A DNA stretch of 64,000 bases. Origin: Halobellus rarus. GTDB taxonomy: Archaea; Halobacteriota; Halobacteria; Halobacteriales; Haloferacaceae. Location: contig NZ_JANHDI010000007.1 in NCBI RefSeq assembly GCF_024494595.1, forward strand, positions 246,472 through 310,471, in the 5' to 3' direction. The position numbers and the translations under genes were made by a program. Each line of letters begins with the position of its first letter. The first letter of the stretch is position 1. Of the stretch, positions 16,833 through 26,359 are shown piece after piece. The notes beneath the pieces are model-generated. The model made no database searches. It was not told where the DNA came from and was given only the letters and a program-made list of their open reading frames with translations.

Positions 16833-17834
16833 TCAGTACGCCTCCTCCGCCGATATCGGGCCGCTAAAGGCCGAGTAGAGCACGACGAAGTACGCCGTGA
16901 CCAGCGGTAGCAACAGCGCCGCGCCGATCGACATGAGATTCAGGGGGAGCGTCGAGACGATCGCTTCGCGAATCGTCGCGCCGGTCGCGGGATCGATCGC
17001 CGGGTACATAACGAGTGCGACCACGGAGACCAGCCCGTAGGTGAGGCCGGCGGCCGAACCGAGCGCGGCCAGGTTCGCGCCGCGGCGGAGCGCGACGACG
17101 TACCCGACGGCGAGGCCGACAGCGGCGAGTACCAGGGCGACGACGGAGGGCGTCACAAGCGCGTCGGGTCCGTTCGGGAGTCGGACGGCGAGCAGCGCGA
17201 GCGTCGCCACCACCGCGAGGAGATAGCCGACCGCCGCCGCGATACCGTACTGAACGACTCTCTCGGGCAGGCGTCGGCCGGCCTTCAACCGGAGGAACGC
17301 GGCACCGGAGACGACGGTCAGGAGCGTGACCGCCACGCCGACGACAACGCCGACGAGAGTGAGCGAGCGGGCGCTCCCGGCGAGCCAGTTTCCGGCGAAC
17401 ACGCCGAGCAGGAACGGGGCGAGGACGCTCCCGGCGACGAACGAACGCCCCCACCAGCGCTGCCACGTCGGATCGTGGCGCTGTTCGTACATCTCGGGGG
17501 CGAGGCCACGTAATATGAGAGCCCCCAGGATGCCGAACATCAGGAGATAGTGCCGGCTGAAGAGGTCGGCGTACACCGAGGGAAACGAAGCGAAAAGCGC
17601 CCCGCCGAACACCACGAGCCACACTTCGTTCCCGTCCCAGAACGGACCGATGGCCGCGAGTACCGCTTCACGCTCGGTGTCGTCGTCGAGCGCGGCGAAT
17701 ATCGCGCCGGCGCCGAAGTCGAACCCGTCGAGGAACAGGAACGTGCCGAGCATCACGAACAGCAGCGCGAACCACAGCTCCGGCAGTGGGAGCCCGAACA
17801 GCGGTCCGCCTCCGAGTGCGACGAGACTAGTCAT
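16833..17834 (-). CDS. cydB: Cytochrome bd-type quinol oxidase subunit II
   Basis: 333 aa, eight to nine helices. The N-terminal conserved region is present (ELWFALLFVMLGTFLFLDGFDFGAG, then FWDGNEVWLVVFGGALFASFP). It pairs with CydA to form the quinol oxidase that reduces O2 without proton pumping. The start overlaps the cydA stop by 8 bp, indicating translational coupling. Confidence 0.92.
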   Translation of the reverse strand: MTSLVALGGGPLFGLPLPELWFALLFVMLGTFLFLDGFDFGAGAIFAALDDDTEREAVLAAIGPFWDGNEVWLVVFGGALFASFPSVYADLFSRHYLLMFGILGALILRGLAPEMYEQRHDPTWQRWWGRSFVAGSVLAPFLLGVFAGNWLAGSARSLTLVGVVVGVAVTLLTVVSGAAFLRLKAGRRLPERVVQYGIAAAVGYLLAVVATLALLAVRLPNGPDALVTPSVVALVLAAVGLAVGYVVALRRGANLAALGSAAGLTYGLVSVVALVMYPAIDPATGATIREAIVSTLPLNLMSIGAALLLPLVTAYFVVLYSAFSGPISAEEAY

Positions 17835-19257
17835 CGTTCGTCACCCCCGAAGACGCGACCTCCCCCGTCGGCGGCGTGCTCGATCGGAGCGCCTCGAGCG
17901 GTGGCGGCCCGCTCCGGATGATTCGCGCCACGACGTAGGTGTACAGCGCGAGCAAGCCGAGGTACACCACCGCGAACCCGCCGAGCGTGAGCGTCGCTTC
18001 GGTGCCGGTCAACCCCGGCGAAACGCCCTCGCTCGTCCGCATCACCCCCTGGATGACCCACGGCTGCCGGCCGACCTCGGTGACGATCCACCCCAGTTCG
18101 GTGGCGAGGATCCCCAGTAGTGACGACGCCATCAGCGCCTTGTGTAAGAGGCCGTCCTCGAACAGTTCCCCGGAGTACCAGCGGTAGCCGCCCCAGAACG
18201 CCAGCAGGACGAACCAGAACCCGAGACCGACCATCGCGCGGAAGGCCCAGAACACGATCGCGACCGGTGGGGCCTCGGTCTCGAACGAGTTCAGGCCGCG
18301 TATTTCGGCGGTCGGATCACCCCCGCTAGCGAGCCACGACGCGCCACCGGGGATCCCGATCCCGAACAGTTCCTTGGCTCTCGGGTTCGTGATGTCACCG
18401 AGGTCGGTCGGGACCGCGATGATGTACTCCGGGACGTAGGAGTCGGTCTCCCAGACGGCCTCCATCGCGGCGAACTTCTGCGGTTGCGTCTCGGCGACGT
18501 GCCGACCGTACATATCGCCGTGGAGGACCTGCAGGGGTGCCGTGAGGAGCAATCCGACGAGCGCGATCTTGAGCGTCGTCTCCCAGAAGTCGACGTCCTC
18601 GACCTGATATCCCCACACGTGGTGCCGGAAGACGTAGTAGGCCGCGACGCCGGCCATGAACAGCGCGACCGACTCGACGGCCGCGTTCTGCATATGGACG
18701 AACATATAGCCGAACCGCGGGTTGAGATACGCCGCCACCGGATCGACGAGGTGGACGACCTGCTGTCCGTTCTCCGTGACGAGTTCGTACCCCCGCGGCG
18801 TCTGCATCCACGAGTTGGCGATGAGGATCCACACGGCCGACAGCCACGTCCCCAGGCCGACCGCGACGGCGGATATCATATAGAGGGCGTCCCCGACCTT
18901 CTCCCGGCCGAAGACGAACACCCCCAGGAACGTCGCCTCCAGCATGAACGCCATCATCCCCTCGACGGCGAGCGGGCCGCCGAACAGCTCGCCGGCGGCC
19001 GTCGAGAACGCCGCGAAGTTGGTCCCGAACTCGAACTCGAGGACGATGCCCGTGACCGTGCCGACGACGAACGAGATGGCGAATATCTTCGTCCAGAAGC
19101 GCCGTAGACGCTCGTAAATCGGCTTTCCGGTCCGGATGTCCTTCCAGGTGAAAAAGACGATGAACGGGGCCAAGCCCATACTCATCACCGGGAAGATGAT
19201 GTGCACGATGGTCGTGAGGGCGAACTGAAGCCGGCTTGCGATAACTGGATCGATCAT
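17827..19257 (-). CDS. cydA: Cytochrome bd-type quinol oxidase subunit I
   Basis: 476 aa. H19 (ALTTIVHIIFP) matches the axial heme ligand of CydA. The EGMMAFMLE pair matches the conserved proton-path glutamates. A second conserved histidine is in YMFVHMQNAAVES, and GRQPWVIQGVMRT is the family signature. The Q-loop between about 240 and 310 is short, as in cyanide-insensitive (CIO) branch enzymes rather than E. coli bd-I. First gene of cydA-cydB-small ORF. Its promoter region contains one of two similar inverted-repeat sites (19330-19344). Confidence 0.93.
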   Translation of the reverse strand: MIDPVIASRLQFALTTIVHIIFPVMSMGLAPFIVFFTWKDIRTGKPIYERLRRFWTKIFAISFVVGTVTGIVLEFEFGTNFAAFSTAAGELFGGPLAVEGMMAFMLEATFLGVFVFGREKVGDALYMISAVAVGLGTWLSAVWILIANSWMQTPRGYELVTENGQQVVHLVDPVAAYLNPRFGYMFVHMQNAAVESVALFMAGVAAYYVFRHHVWGYQVEDVDFWETTLKIALVGLLLTAPLQVLHGDMYGRHVAETQPQKFAAMEAVWETDSYVPEYIIAVPTDLGDITNPRAKELFGIGIPGGASWLASGGDPTAEIRGLNSFETEAPPVAIVFWAFRAMVGLGFWFVLLAFWGGYRWYSGELFEDGLLHKALMASSLLGILATELGWIVTEVGRQPWVIQGVMRTSEGVSPGLTGTEATLTLGGFAVVYLGLLALYTYVVARIIRSGPPPLEALRSSTPPTGEVASSGVTNDD

Positions 19258-19329
19258 TGTTGGTGGGCGGCGAAGACGGCGATCGGGCGAACACGTCGGA
19301 CTACGGACCGGGACAAATTAACCCCCACT

Positions 19330-19344
19330 TTGTCGTGTGACAAC
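19330..19344. promoter_or_regulatory. Putative operator 1 in the cydA upstream region
   Basis: TTGTCGTGTGACAAC contains the inverted repeat TTGTC-N4-GACAA. It lies just upstream, in cydA orientation, of a TATA-like stretch (19313-19321), a position suited to an activator or repressor site. A near copy lies 93 bp away. Confidence 0.4.
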
Positions 19345-19422
19345 GACGATTCCGTTCCATCTCCCCGGTCACGAAACCCGACGAAGTATCGACGTCGAGA
19401 GGCCACACGAGTGGACACGAGC

Positions 19423-19437
19423 GTTGTCGCGTGCCAA
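19423..19437. promoter_or_regulatory. Putative operator 2, upstream of the 59-aa gene
   Basis: TTGTCGCGTGCCAAC differs from site 1 at two of 15 positions. It sits about 38 bp before ATG 19475, on the opposite side of the divergent intergenic region. Confidence 0.35.
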
Positions 19438-19474
19438 CAACGCGGTTTAGCCGGTTGCTCGCCGAACGCTACGT

Positions 19475-19654
19475 ATGGACACACGTCACGCCGTTCTCGT
19501 ACTCGTGCTCGTACTCACGGCCGTTATGACCATCCGCGGAATCGTCGCGGCCGCGAGTGGCGACATAGGAACCGTCGGCCGACAAGTCGTGGTTGGTGCA
19601 CTCCTGCTCGTCTTCGGTATCGGTCTCTACAGGCGGTGGACGCACCTCGGTTGA
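19475..19654 (+). CDS. 59-aa membrane protein, divergent from cydA
   Basis: It reads MDTRHAVLVLVLVLTAVM at the start and GIGLYRRWTHLG at the end. Two hydrophobic segments (about 6-26 and 37-52) are predicted. The clean ATG-TGA frame and the shared upstream repeat with cydA suggest a real, possibly co-regulated gene. No homologue recognised. Confidence 0.5.
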   Translation: MDTRHAVLVLVLVLTAVMTIRGIVAAASGDIGTVGRQVVVGALLLVFGIGLYRRWTHLG

Positions 19655-19955
19655 GACGGGCTGTTTCCGTCTCTCCGGCAGCCACCCGGTCGTTTGCAGG
19701 GTCTTTTCCGCACCGTTCCTGACGATTCTCCTCCCTCGCTAAACAGTAACGGGTTGGACCGGACAGTTGCCCGTTCGCCGTCTGCTGACCGCCGCTTCTG
19801 TATCTCGCATATGAATCCTGTACGCGGGTAATTCGACGGACTGAACGGGCTGCGAGTCCGCTGTGTCGGAAGAGCCGTAGATCGCGTACAGACTGACTCC
19901 AACGGGGACAACTCCGTTCGCGAATACATATACGGGTCCATCTTCAAGGGATCTT
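19655..19955. other. Intergenic region upstream of nop5
   Basis: 301 bp of somewhat lower GC content. It holds the nop5 TATA-like box at its right end. Two minus-strand frames across it (19627-19947 and 19739-20029) lack recognisable domains and overlap the nop5 promoter, so they are not called. Confidence 0.6.
19925..19932 (+). promoter_or_regulatory. TATA-like box of nop5-flpA, leaderless spacing
   Basis: TACATATA is centred about 27 bp before the nop5 ATG. Confidence 0.5.
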
Positions 19956-20840
19956 ATGAGCGGCTCAAGTCCCGAACAAACGGGATGGTTCTCAGACCTC
20001 GATCCGGGAGATCTCGAAGCGGCGACCACCGCGATCTCCGAAGGGGAAGCCGACCGACCCGAGCATTGGCCAACACGAGCCGTCCAATCGGGCTTCGCAA
20101 CCGACGAAGACGACTACTACGAGGCCCTCCACGAGGCGACGCTCGTTGCGACTCGCGAAGCCGTCCGATCTCGCGAGCGGGCGGACGACCAGCAACTCAC
20201 CCACGCGATCAGAGCGATGGACGACACGGAACGAACCGCGAACGAACTCGCCGAACGACTCGCGGAGTGGGCCGGATCGCTCGCGGAACGATCCGGTTCG
20301 GACAACGGGACTCGATCCACCGACGCCCTCGGCGGCATCGACGGGGCGCGCGCAGTCACCGAGTGGACGCCGCAGTCGCCGGCCGAAGAGCGGGTCGTCT
20401 CGCTCGCTCGGCGGGTCGTCGACCTCGACGACGAGCGCGCGGAGCTCCGGTCGTTCGTCGAGTCGCACGCGCCGGAGGTGGCCCCGAACCTCGCCGCGAT
20501 GGCCGGCCCGGTCCTCGCCGCGCGGCTGCTCTCGCTCGCCGGTGGACTGGAGTCGCTGGCGAAGAAGCCCGCCGGGACGGTGCAGGTGTTGGGCGCGGAG
20601 GACGCGCTCTTCGCCCACCTCCGCGGACGCGGGTCTTCGCCCAAACACGGGGTCATCTTCACGCACGAGTACGTCCGCGGGACCCATCCGGACAACCGTG
20701 GGTCGGCCGCGCGGGCGTTCGCCGGGAAACTCGCGATCGCGGCCCGAATCGATCACTACTCCGGCGAGTACAAGCAGTCCGTCCACGACGACCTCAACGA
20801 ACGGATACGAGCGATCCGCGAACGGGAGGTCGGCGAATGA
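19956..20840 (+). CDS. nop5: Nop5 (Nop56/58 homologue), C/D box sRNP core protein
   Basis: A 294-aa scaffold of the archaeal C/D guide-RNA ribonucleoprotein that methylates rRNA and tRNA 2'-O positions. The C-terminal NOP domain (about 165-285) is well conserved (APNLAAMAGPVLAARLLSLA, then SPKHGVIFTHEYV and RIDHYSGEY). The N-terminal fibrillarin-binding part is short and divergent, as in other haloarchaea. Its stop overlaps the fibrillarin start by 4 bp. Confidence 0.92.
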   Translation: MSGSSPEQTGWFSDLDPGDLEAATTAISEGEADRPEHWPTRAVQSGFATDEDDYYEALHEATLVATREAVRSRERADDQQLTHAIRAMDDTERTANELAERLAEWAGSLAERSGSDNGTRSTDALGGIDGARAVTEWTPQSPAEERVVSLARRVVDLDDERAELRSFVESHAPEVAPNLAAMAGPVLAARLLSLAGGLESLAKKPAGTVQVLGAEDALFAHLRGRGSSPKHGVIFTHEYVRGTHPDNRGSAARAFAGKLAIAARIDHYSGEYKQSVHDDLNERIRAIREREVGE

Positions 20841-21496
20841 GCCTCGATCTTCCGACAGGCGTCGAACGGCGACGGTTCGACGGGAGAGGCCGACTCGCAA
20901 CTCGGGGCGACCCCGTGTACGGCGAGCCGCAGGATGCGGACGGCTGGCGGGCGTGGGACGCGGGTCGCTCGAAGCTCGGCGCGATGCTGGAACTGGGGAT
21001 GGACGTCGGTCTCGTTGGCGGCGAAGGGGTCCTCTATCTCGGGGCGGCCTCGGGGACGACCGTCTCGCACGTCGCGGACTTCGCTGGGCCGACGTACGCC
21101 GTCGAGTTCGCGCCGCGGCCGACCCGTGATCTCCTCTCGGTCGCGGAGTCGCGACCGAACCTCTTCCCCCTCCTGAAGGACGCCCGCGAGCCCAGAACCT
21201 ACGCCCACGTCGTGGAGGCCGACCTCGACTGCATCGTCCAGGACGTCGCGACCCGCGGACAGGCAAGGGTCGCGCTTCGGAACCGACAGTTCCTCGCCTC
21301 GGACGGCCGACTGCTCGCGGCGATCAAAGCGCGGAGTGAAGACGTCCTCGACGATCCGGAGACGGTCTTCGAGAACACCCTCGAAGCACTCCGGGAGGGC
21401 TATGAGATCCTCGAAACCCAACGGCTGGACCGCTTCCACGACGACCACCTCGCGGTCGTCGCCGAGCCGCGGAGCGAGATGGCGGCCGAACGGTGA
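20837..21496 (+). CDS. flpA: Fibrillarin-like rRNA/tRNA 2'-O-methyltransferase
   Basis: A 219-aa SAM-dependent methyltransferase, the catalytic subunit of the C/D box sRNP. The SAM-binding motif is GVLYLGAASGTTVSHVAD. The PTYAVEFAPRPTRDLL and ADLDCIVQDVA segments are family signatures. ATG 20837 sits in an ATGA overlap with nop5, so the two subunits are translationally coupled. Confidence 0.94.
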   Translation: MSLDLPTGVERRRFDGRGRLATRGDPVYGEPQDADGWRAWDAGRSKLGAMLELGMDVGLVGGEGVLYLGAASGTTVSHVADFAGPTYAVEFAPRPTRDLLSVAESRPNLFPLLKDAREPRTYAHVVEADLDCIVQDVATRGQARVALRNRQFLASDGRLLAAIKARSEDVLDDPETVFENTLEALREGYEILETQRLDRFHDDHLAVVAEPRSEMAAER

Positions 21497-21547
21497 GCCG
21501 GCCTCCGCGACCCCGGCTGGGCGACGCGTTCGCCGCGGCCCGCGACA

Positions 21548-21555
21548 TATTTAAT
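21548..21555 (+). promoter_or_regulatory. TATA-like box of gshA, leaderless spacing
   Basis: TATTTAAT is centred about 27 bp before ATG 21579. Confidence 0.55.
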
Positions 21556-21578
21556 CGGCCGCCGCAAACCACGGGGCG

Positions 21579-22655
21579 ATGGAGCTAGGGTCGGCGGACG
21601 CCTTCGACCGGATGGGTACCCTCGGCGTCGAGGAGGAGTTCTACATCGTCGACGAACGGGGCCGCCCGACGTCGGGTATCTCTGATCTCGTCTACGATCA
21701 CCCACCGACGGGGATCCTCGAGGATCGAATCGACCACGAACTGTTCCAGTTCACGATCGAGACGCAGACGCCGTTAATCGAGGAGGTCGGCGGCGTCGAA
21801 GCGGTGGTACGCGACGTTCGGGAGGCGCTCGTCGACCACGCGGCCGAACACGGGTACCGGATCGCGGCGGCCGGTCTCCACCCGACGGCCGAGTGGTACG
21901 AACTCGACCACGCGACGAAGCCGCGCTATCAGTCGCAACTGGACCGGATTCAGTACCCCCAGCACCGGAACACGACCTCGGGCCTCCACGTTCACGTCGG
22001 CGTCGACGGCGCCGACAAGGCGACCTGGATCGCGAACGAGCTCCGGTGGTACCTCCCGCCACTGCTCGCGCTGTCGGCGAACTCCCCGTTCTGGTGCGGG
22101 TTCGACACGGGGCTCTCCTCCGCTCGGGCCAAGATCTTCGAGGCGCTTCCCAACACGGGAATGCCGACGCACTTTGCGGACTTCGCGGCCTACGAGCGCT
22201 TCGAGCGCCGGATGGTCGAACTCGGCTCGATCGAGGACCGCGGCGAGCTCTGGTACGACGTCCGGCCCCACACCGGCCACGGGACCGTCGAGGTTCGGAC
22301 GCCGGACGCCCAGACCGATCCCGCCGCCACGGCCGCGTTCGTCGAGTACGTCCACGCCTTGGTCGAGGACCTCGCCGCGCGCTACGAGGACGGCGAGTCG
22401 GGGACGGACGTCCGTCGAGAGATCCTCGACGCGAACAAGTGGCACGCGATGCGCTACGGCCGGGACGCGGCGTTCATCACGCGCGACTGCGAGGACACGA
22501 TCACGGTCGAAGAGTTCGTCGCGGCCGAAACCGATCGGCTCGCGACCGACGCGCTGCGTCGACTCCTCGATACGGAGAGCGGCGCGGCGCGGCAGCGACG
22601 CCTCCACCGCGAGTCGGGGTTCGACGCGCTCTGTGAGGCGCTCTGTCTAGAGTGA
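21579..22655 (+). CDS. gshA: Glutamate-cysteine ligase (haloarchaeal GshA, GCS2 family)
   Basis: A 358-aa ATP-dependent ligase joining Glu and Cys to gamma-glutamylcysteine, the main low-molecular-weight thiol of haloarchaea. Family hallmarks are [13 protein letters not shown] at 13-25, [25 protein letters not shown], and [19 protein letters not shown] with metal/ATP-binding residues. The length is typical of the Haloferax enzyme. No gshB-type gene follows, consistent with gamma-Glu-Cys rather than glutathione as end product. Confidence 0.93.
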   Translation: MELGSADAFDRMGTLGVEEEFYIVDERGRPTSGISDLVYDHPPTGILEDRIDHELFQFTIETQTPLIEEVGGVEAVVRDVREALVDHAAEHGYRIAAAGLHPTAEWYELDHATKPRYQSQLDRIQYPQHRNTTSGLHVHVGVDGADKATWIANELRWYLPPLLALSANSPFWCGFDTGLSSARAKIFEALPNTGMPTHFADFAAYERFERRMVELGSIEDRGELWYDVRPHTGHGTVEVRTPDAQTDPAATAAFVEYVHALVEDLAARYEDGESGTDVRREILDANKWHAMRYGRDAAFITRDCEDTITVEEFVAAETDRLATDALRRLLDTESGAARQRRLHRESGFDALCEALCLE

Positions 22656-22707
22656 TGGCTGAGAAAGGCTTTTGGCCGCCGAGTTTTGACCTTTTGGGTA
22701 GAACACG

Positions 22708-23322
22708 ATGTCTCCTGACGAGCCAACAGACGAGAGCGACGGGAGTGGTATAGACGTCGAACACGTCGTCGAGGACGTTGACGACGACTCCGAGGAGGGG
22801 GCGCGAGCGCGACTGGAGGCCGAGGCCGACCGCGCCGTCTCGGAGTTCGACGAGGGGATCGTCGACCTCCTGGCGTGGCTGCTCGACACGGAGACGCGGG
22901 CGCGGATCTACGTGTACCTGCGCAAGAACCCCCACTCGACGAGCGAGGAGGTGGCCGACGGGACGGGGCTGTATCCGAGCACCGTCCGAGAGGCGCTCGC
23001 CGAACTCCACGAGGAAGAGACCGTCGCGCGTCGCAAGCGCGAGAGCGCCGGAGCGGGCAACAACCCCTACGAGTACACGGCGATCGCGCCGAGCGATCTC
23101 GTGCGCAGCGTCGCCGAGCAGGTCCAGTCGGAGCTGAACACGGTGTTCAACCTCGACCGTCGCCTCGGCGGGTCCGAGGACGCCGGCGACGACGCCGACA
23201 CCGGGCCAGTGAGTATCACCGTCGAGGACGCGAGCGACACGACAGCGGAAGCAGGTGACGACACCGCAGAAGAAGTAGGTGATGCAGAGAAAGACGGGAG
23301 CGGGACGGAGAACGACGGCTGA
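22708..23322 (+). CDS. Winged-helix transcriptional regulator
   Basis: 204 aa. An acidic N-terminal 45 residues precedes a winged helix (about 48-135: LAWLLDTETRARIYVYLRK, TSEEVADGTGLYPSTVREALAELHEE). The wing contains KRESAGAGNNPYEYTAI. The remaining about 60 residues are an acidic Asp/Glu/Thr tail. The fold is ArsR/TrmB-like. It lies 52 bp downstream of gshA on the same strand; no effector domain is visible, so the signal is unknown. Confidence 0.8.
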   Translation: MSPDEPTDESDGSGIDVEHVVEDVDDDSEEGARARLEAEADRAVSEFDEGIVDLLAWLLDTETRARIYVYLRKNPHSTSEEVADGTGLYPSTVREALAELHEEETVARRKRESAGAGNNPYEYTAIAPSDLVRSVAEQVQSELNTVFNLDRRLGGSEDAGDDADTGPVSITVEDASDTTAEAGDDTAEEVGDAEKDGSGTENDG

Positions 23323-23471
23323 GTCCGGGGGCGGCGCAAAGACACACGCGAGATAGTGTCGGCGACGGAAGCGACGCCAGTCGGGACTGGTCTCCCCGTA
23401 GCGGGCGTGCGTTGTCGCTCACTGGACCGCCCGACGCGTACGATCGGATAGGCAGTCCGTTGCAAACGCGA

Positions 23472-24026
23472 CTACAGTTCCTTCACTACCGACGCCGGAT
23501 TGCCCTGTACGACTACGTTCTCCGGGACGTCGCGCGTCACGACCGCGCCCGACCCGATGACGCTGTCGTCGCCGACGGTGACGCCGGGATTGACGACCGC
23601 TCTCCCCCCGATCCAGACGTTGTCTCCGATCGTGACCGGTTTCCCGTACTCCAGCCCCTCGACCCGTTCGCTCGCATCGAGTGGGTGCGTCGCCGTGTAA
23701 ATATGGACCCCCGGTCCGAGCATACAGTTCCGTCCGATCTCGACGCGGCAGACGTCCAAGACGACGCAGTCGAAGTTCGCGAAGAACCCCGAACCCACGT
23801 GGATGTTGTAGCCGTAGTCACAGCGGAACGGCGGCTCGACGTAGCTCTCCGCCCCGAGCGTTCCGAAGAGTTCCGCGAGCAGCTCTCGGCGTCGCTCGTC
23901 GGCTTTCACTTCCGTACGGTTGTACTGGCTCGTGAGCCGGCGGGCGCGTTTCCGATCCGCGACGAGTTCGGGATCACGGGGATCGTACAGATCTCCCCGC
24001 AGCATCTTCTCCCGTTCGGAGTCCAT
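23472..24026 (-). CDS. Sugar O-acetyltransferase (maltose acetyltransferase-like, LbH fold)
   Basis: 184 aa from ATG 24026. The N-terminal Mac domain ([22 protein letters not shown]) is followed by left-handed beta-helix hexapeptide repeats. The catalytic His is in [12 protein letters not shown], and the C-terminal capping motif is [11 protein letters not shown]. It is a cytoplasmic acetyl-CoA-dependent transferase (NodL/LacA/Maa clade); the acceptor sugar is unknown. A longer frame upstream is basic and unlike the family. Confidence 0.88.
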   Translation of the reverse strand: MDSEREKMLRGDLYDPRDPELVADRKRARRLTSQYNRTEVKADERRRELLAELFGTLGAESYVEPPFRCDYGYNIHVGSGFFANFDCVVLDVCRVEIGRNCMLGPGVHIYTATHPLDASERVEGLEYGKPVTIGDNVWIGGRAVVNPGVTVGDDSVIGSGAVVTRDVPENVVVQGNPASVVKEL

Positions 24027-24139
24027 ACTCTTCGGCCGTCCCGGATCCAAATAGTGGTTTCTGCGAGTGGGCCTGTCACTCGTTCCTGACGCTCGGCTGT
24101 TCGCTCTGGCAAAATGCCGAAAAAACGTCACCAGCGGCG

Positions 24140-24862
24140 CTACTCGACGACCGCCTCGGCGTGCGCGTCTTTGACGCCCTCGACGGTCTCGCGGACGGCG
24201 TCGACGCCCTCGTCGTGGAGGAGGTCGCCGACGACGATCGTGTCCGCGTGTTTGCCCATCTCGTAGGCCGCGTCGTAGTCGCCGATGCCGCCCCCGTAGA
24301 ACAGCGACGCGTCGTCGAGCGCGTCGCGGGCGGCCGAGACCTTCTCGGTGTCGCCGAACGTCCCCGAATACTCGACGTAGACGATCTCCTGACCGAACAT
24401 CTTCTCGGCGACGGCGGCGAAGGAGGCGACGTCATCGGCGGTCTGATCGGTGTCGGCCTCGGTCAGCTCTGCGACGGAGGCGTCCGGGTTCAGGACGATG
24501 TACGCCTCCGTGTACGTCCGGTCCCAGTCGAGCGGCCCGTCGATCCGGACCCACTCCTTGTGCGCGCCGGTGACCCAGAAGGACGACTCGGCGTTGAACA
24601 CCGTCGGGATGAGGTAGCCGTCGAGATCCCCCGATTCGATCACGACGCCGGGGTTCGAGGGCTCCTGGTAGAGCGGGACGTCGTAGCGCGAGCACGCGTC
24701 GACGACCCGTTCCATCTTCTCGGTCGTGATGTCGAGCGTCCCGCCGATCTCGATCGCGTCAGTCCCCGTCCGGCAGACGTCCTCGAACGTCTCGCCGTCG
24801 ACGAGGTCTTTGTCCGGGTCCACTTTCAGCACGTGGTCCCACTCCGTCCAAGGCCCGGTCAT
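24140..24862 (-). CDS. Geranylgeranylglyceryl phosphate synthase
   Basis: A 240-aa TIM-barrel prenyltransferase that joins geranylgeranyl diphosphate to sn-glycerol-1-phosphate, the first committed step of archaeal membrane lipids. Motifs include [33 protein letters not shown], the substrate-binding [12 protein letters not shown], and the phosphate-binding [13 protein letters not shown] and [16 protein letters not shown] lies 28 bp before the ATG, so transcription is probably leaderless. It is divergent from aspS. Confidence 0.93.
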   Translation of the reverse strand: MTGPWTEWDHVLKVDPDKDLVDGETFEDVCRTGTDAIEIGGTLDITTEKMERVVDACSRYDVPLYQEPSNPGVVIESGDLDGYLIPTVFNAESSFWVTGAHKEWVRIDGPLDWDRTYTEAYIVLNPDASVAELTEADTDQTADDVASFAAVAEKMFGQEIVYVEYSGTFGDTEKVSAARDALDDASLFYGGGIGDYDAAYEMGKHADTIVVGDLLHDEGVDAVRETVEGVKDAHAEAVVE

Positions 24863-24885
24863 TGCAGGTACGTCTCCCGGGGAAC

Positions 24886-24894
24886 GTTAAAAAT
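24886..24894 (-). promoter_or_regulatory. TATA-like box of GGGP synthase gene
   Basis: ATTTTTAAC (minus strand) is centred 28 bp before the ATG at 24862. Confidence 0.5.
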
Positions 24895-25022
24895 GGCGCG
24901 GAAGCGGGCACCGACTGCCCGAATATGCGGTCCGAGCGGATTCGGACAGCGGCTCTCCACCGCGGTTCACCATCTCGTGGTCGCCCGTGCGGGAACGACA
25001 CACCCCGCGCCCGAACCGACCG

Positions 25023-25030
25023 TTTTTAAG
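25023..25030 (+). promoter_or_regulatory. TATA-like box of aspS
   Basis: TTTTTAAG is centred about 28 bp before ATG 25055, consistent with a leaderless transcript. Confidence 0.5.
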
Positions 25031-25054
25031 ACCGGGCGGCAGGAAACAGGGAGT

Positions 25055-26359
25055 ATGAAAGGCAGAACCTACACGGCAGACGCCGAGCCGGGCGAGGCGG
25101 TCACCGTCGCCGGCTGGGTCCACGAGGTGCGGGACCTCGGCGGGATCGCTTTCCTCATCCTCCGGGACAAGTCGGGGAAGATCCAGATCAAACTCGAGGA
25201 GGACTCGATGGACGAGGAACTCGTCGAGACCGGCCTCGGCGTGGCCCGCGAGAGCGTCGTCACCGTCTCCGGCGACGTGAAGGAGGAGCCGCGCGCGCCG
25301 ACGGACGTGGAGATCGTCCCCGAGTCGATCGAGGTGCTCGCCGAGTCCGACACCGAACTGCCGCTGGACCCCTCCGGGAAGGTCGACGCCGAACTGTCGA
25401 CGCGGCTCGACAACCGGACGCTCGACCTCCGGAAGGAGGAGGTGAAGGCCATCTTCGAGATCCGCTCGGAGGTCCTCCGCTCCGCCCGCGACGCCTTCCG
25501 CGACCTGGGCTGCACGGAGATCAACACGCCGAAGATCGTCGCCACCGGGACCGAGGGCGGCACCGAGCTGTTCCCGATCACGTACTTCGGCGAGGAGGCG
25601 TTCATGAACCAGTCGCCGCAGCTGTTCAAGCAGCTGATGGTCGGCTCCGGCCTCGAACGCGTCTTCGAGATCGGGCCGATCTTCCGCGCCGAGGAGCACA
25701 ACACCCCCCGGCACCTCAACGAGGCGACGTCGATCGACTTCGAGTCGGCGTTCGTCGACCACACCGAGGCGATGGACGCCTGCGAGCACGTCGTCAAGAG
25801 CGTCTACGGGGGCGTCGCAGAGAACTGCGAGCGCGAACTGGAACTGCTCGGTCTCGACGAGGAGTTCGAGGTCCCCGAGGGCGACTTCCCGCGGCTCACC
25901 TACGAGGAGGCCATCGAGCGGATCAACGCGACGGGCGAACTCGACGAGCAGCTCGTCTGGGGCGACGACCTCCCGACCGAGGGCGAGCGCGCGCTCGGCG
26001 AGGACGTCGGCGAGCACTACTTCATCACCGACTGGCCCTCGGAGATCAAGCCCTTCTACATCAAGGACCACGACGACGACGAGCAGCTCTCTACGGGGTT
26101 CGATATGATGCACCCGCGGATGGAACTCGTCTCCGGCGGGCAGCGTGAGCACCGCTACGACCGCCTCGTCGAGGGATTCGAGCAGCAGGGCCTCGACCCC
26201 GACCAGTTCGAGTACTACACGAAGATGTTCAAGTACGGGATGCCGCCGCACGCCGGCTGGGGTCTCGGCGGCGAGCGTCTCGTGATGACGATGCTCGGCC
26301 TCGACAACATCCGCGAGGCGGTTCTGTTCCCGCGGGATCGCCAGAGACTGAGCCCATAG
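25055..26359 (+). CDS. aspS: Aspartyl-tRNA synthetase, archaeal type
   Basis: A 434-aa class IIb synthetase. The N-terminal OB fold (about 15-105) reads the anticodon. The catalytic domain has motif 1 ([17 protein letters not shown]), motif 2 ([20 protein letters not shown]) and motif 3 ([15 protein letters not shown]), ending [15 protein letters not shown]. The OB fold has His ([12 protein letters not shown]23) where discriminating enzymes have Trp, and a Pro-rich EEPRAP segment, both features of non-discriminating AspRS that also charges tRNA-Asn. That fits the transamidation route known in Haloferax. The 3' end is echoed in repeats downstream. Confidence 0.93.
   Translation: MKGRTYTADAEPGEAVTVAGWVHEVRDLGGIAFLILRDKSGKIQIKLEEDSMDEELVETGLGVARESVVTVSGDVKEEPRAPTDVEIVPESIEVLAESDTELPLDPSGKVDAELSTRLDNRTLDLRKEEVKAIFEIRSEVLRSARDAFRDLGCTEINTPKIVATGTEGGTELFPITYFGEEAFMNQSPQLFKQLMVGSGLERVFEIGPIFRAEEHNTPRHLNEATSIDFESAFVDHTEAMDACEHVVKSVYGGVAENCERELELLGLDEEFEVPEGDFPRLTYEEAIERINATGELDEQLVWGDDLPTEGERALGEDVGEHYFITDWPSEIKPFYIKDHDDDEQLSTGFDMMHPRMELVSGGQREHRYDRLVEGFEQQGLDPDQFEYYTKMFKYGMPPHAGWGLGGERLVMTMLGLDNIREAVLFPRDRQRLSP

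Noticed and set aside
19739..20029. Minus-strand frame overlapping the nop5 start
   Set aside because: It covers the nop5 promoter and start. The nop5 TATA-like box and conserved protein make this region non-coding on the minus strand.
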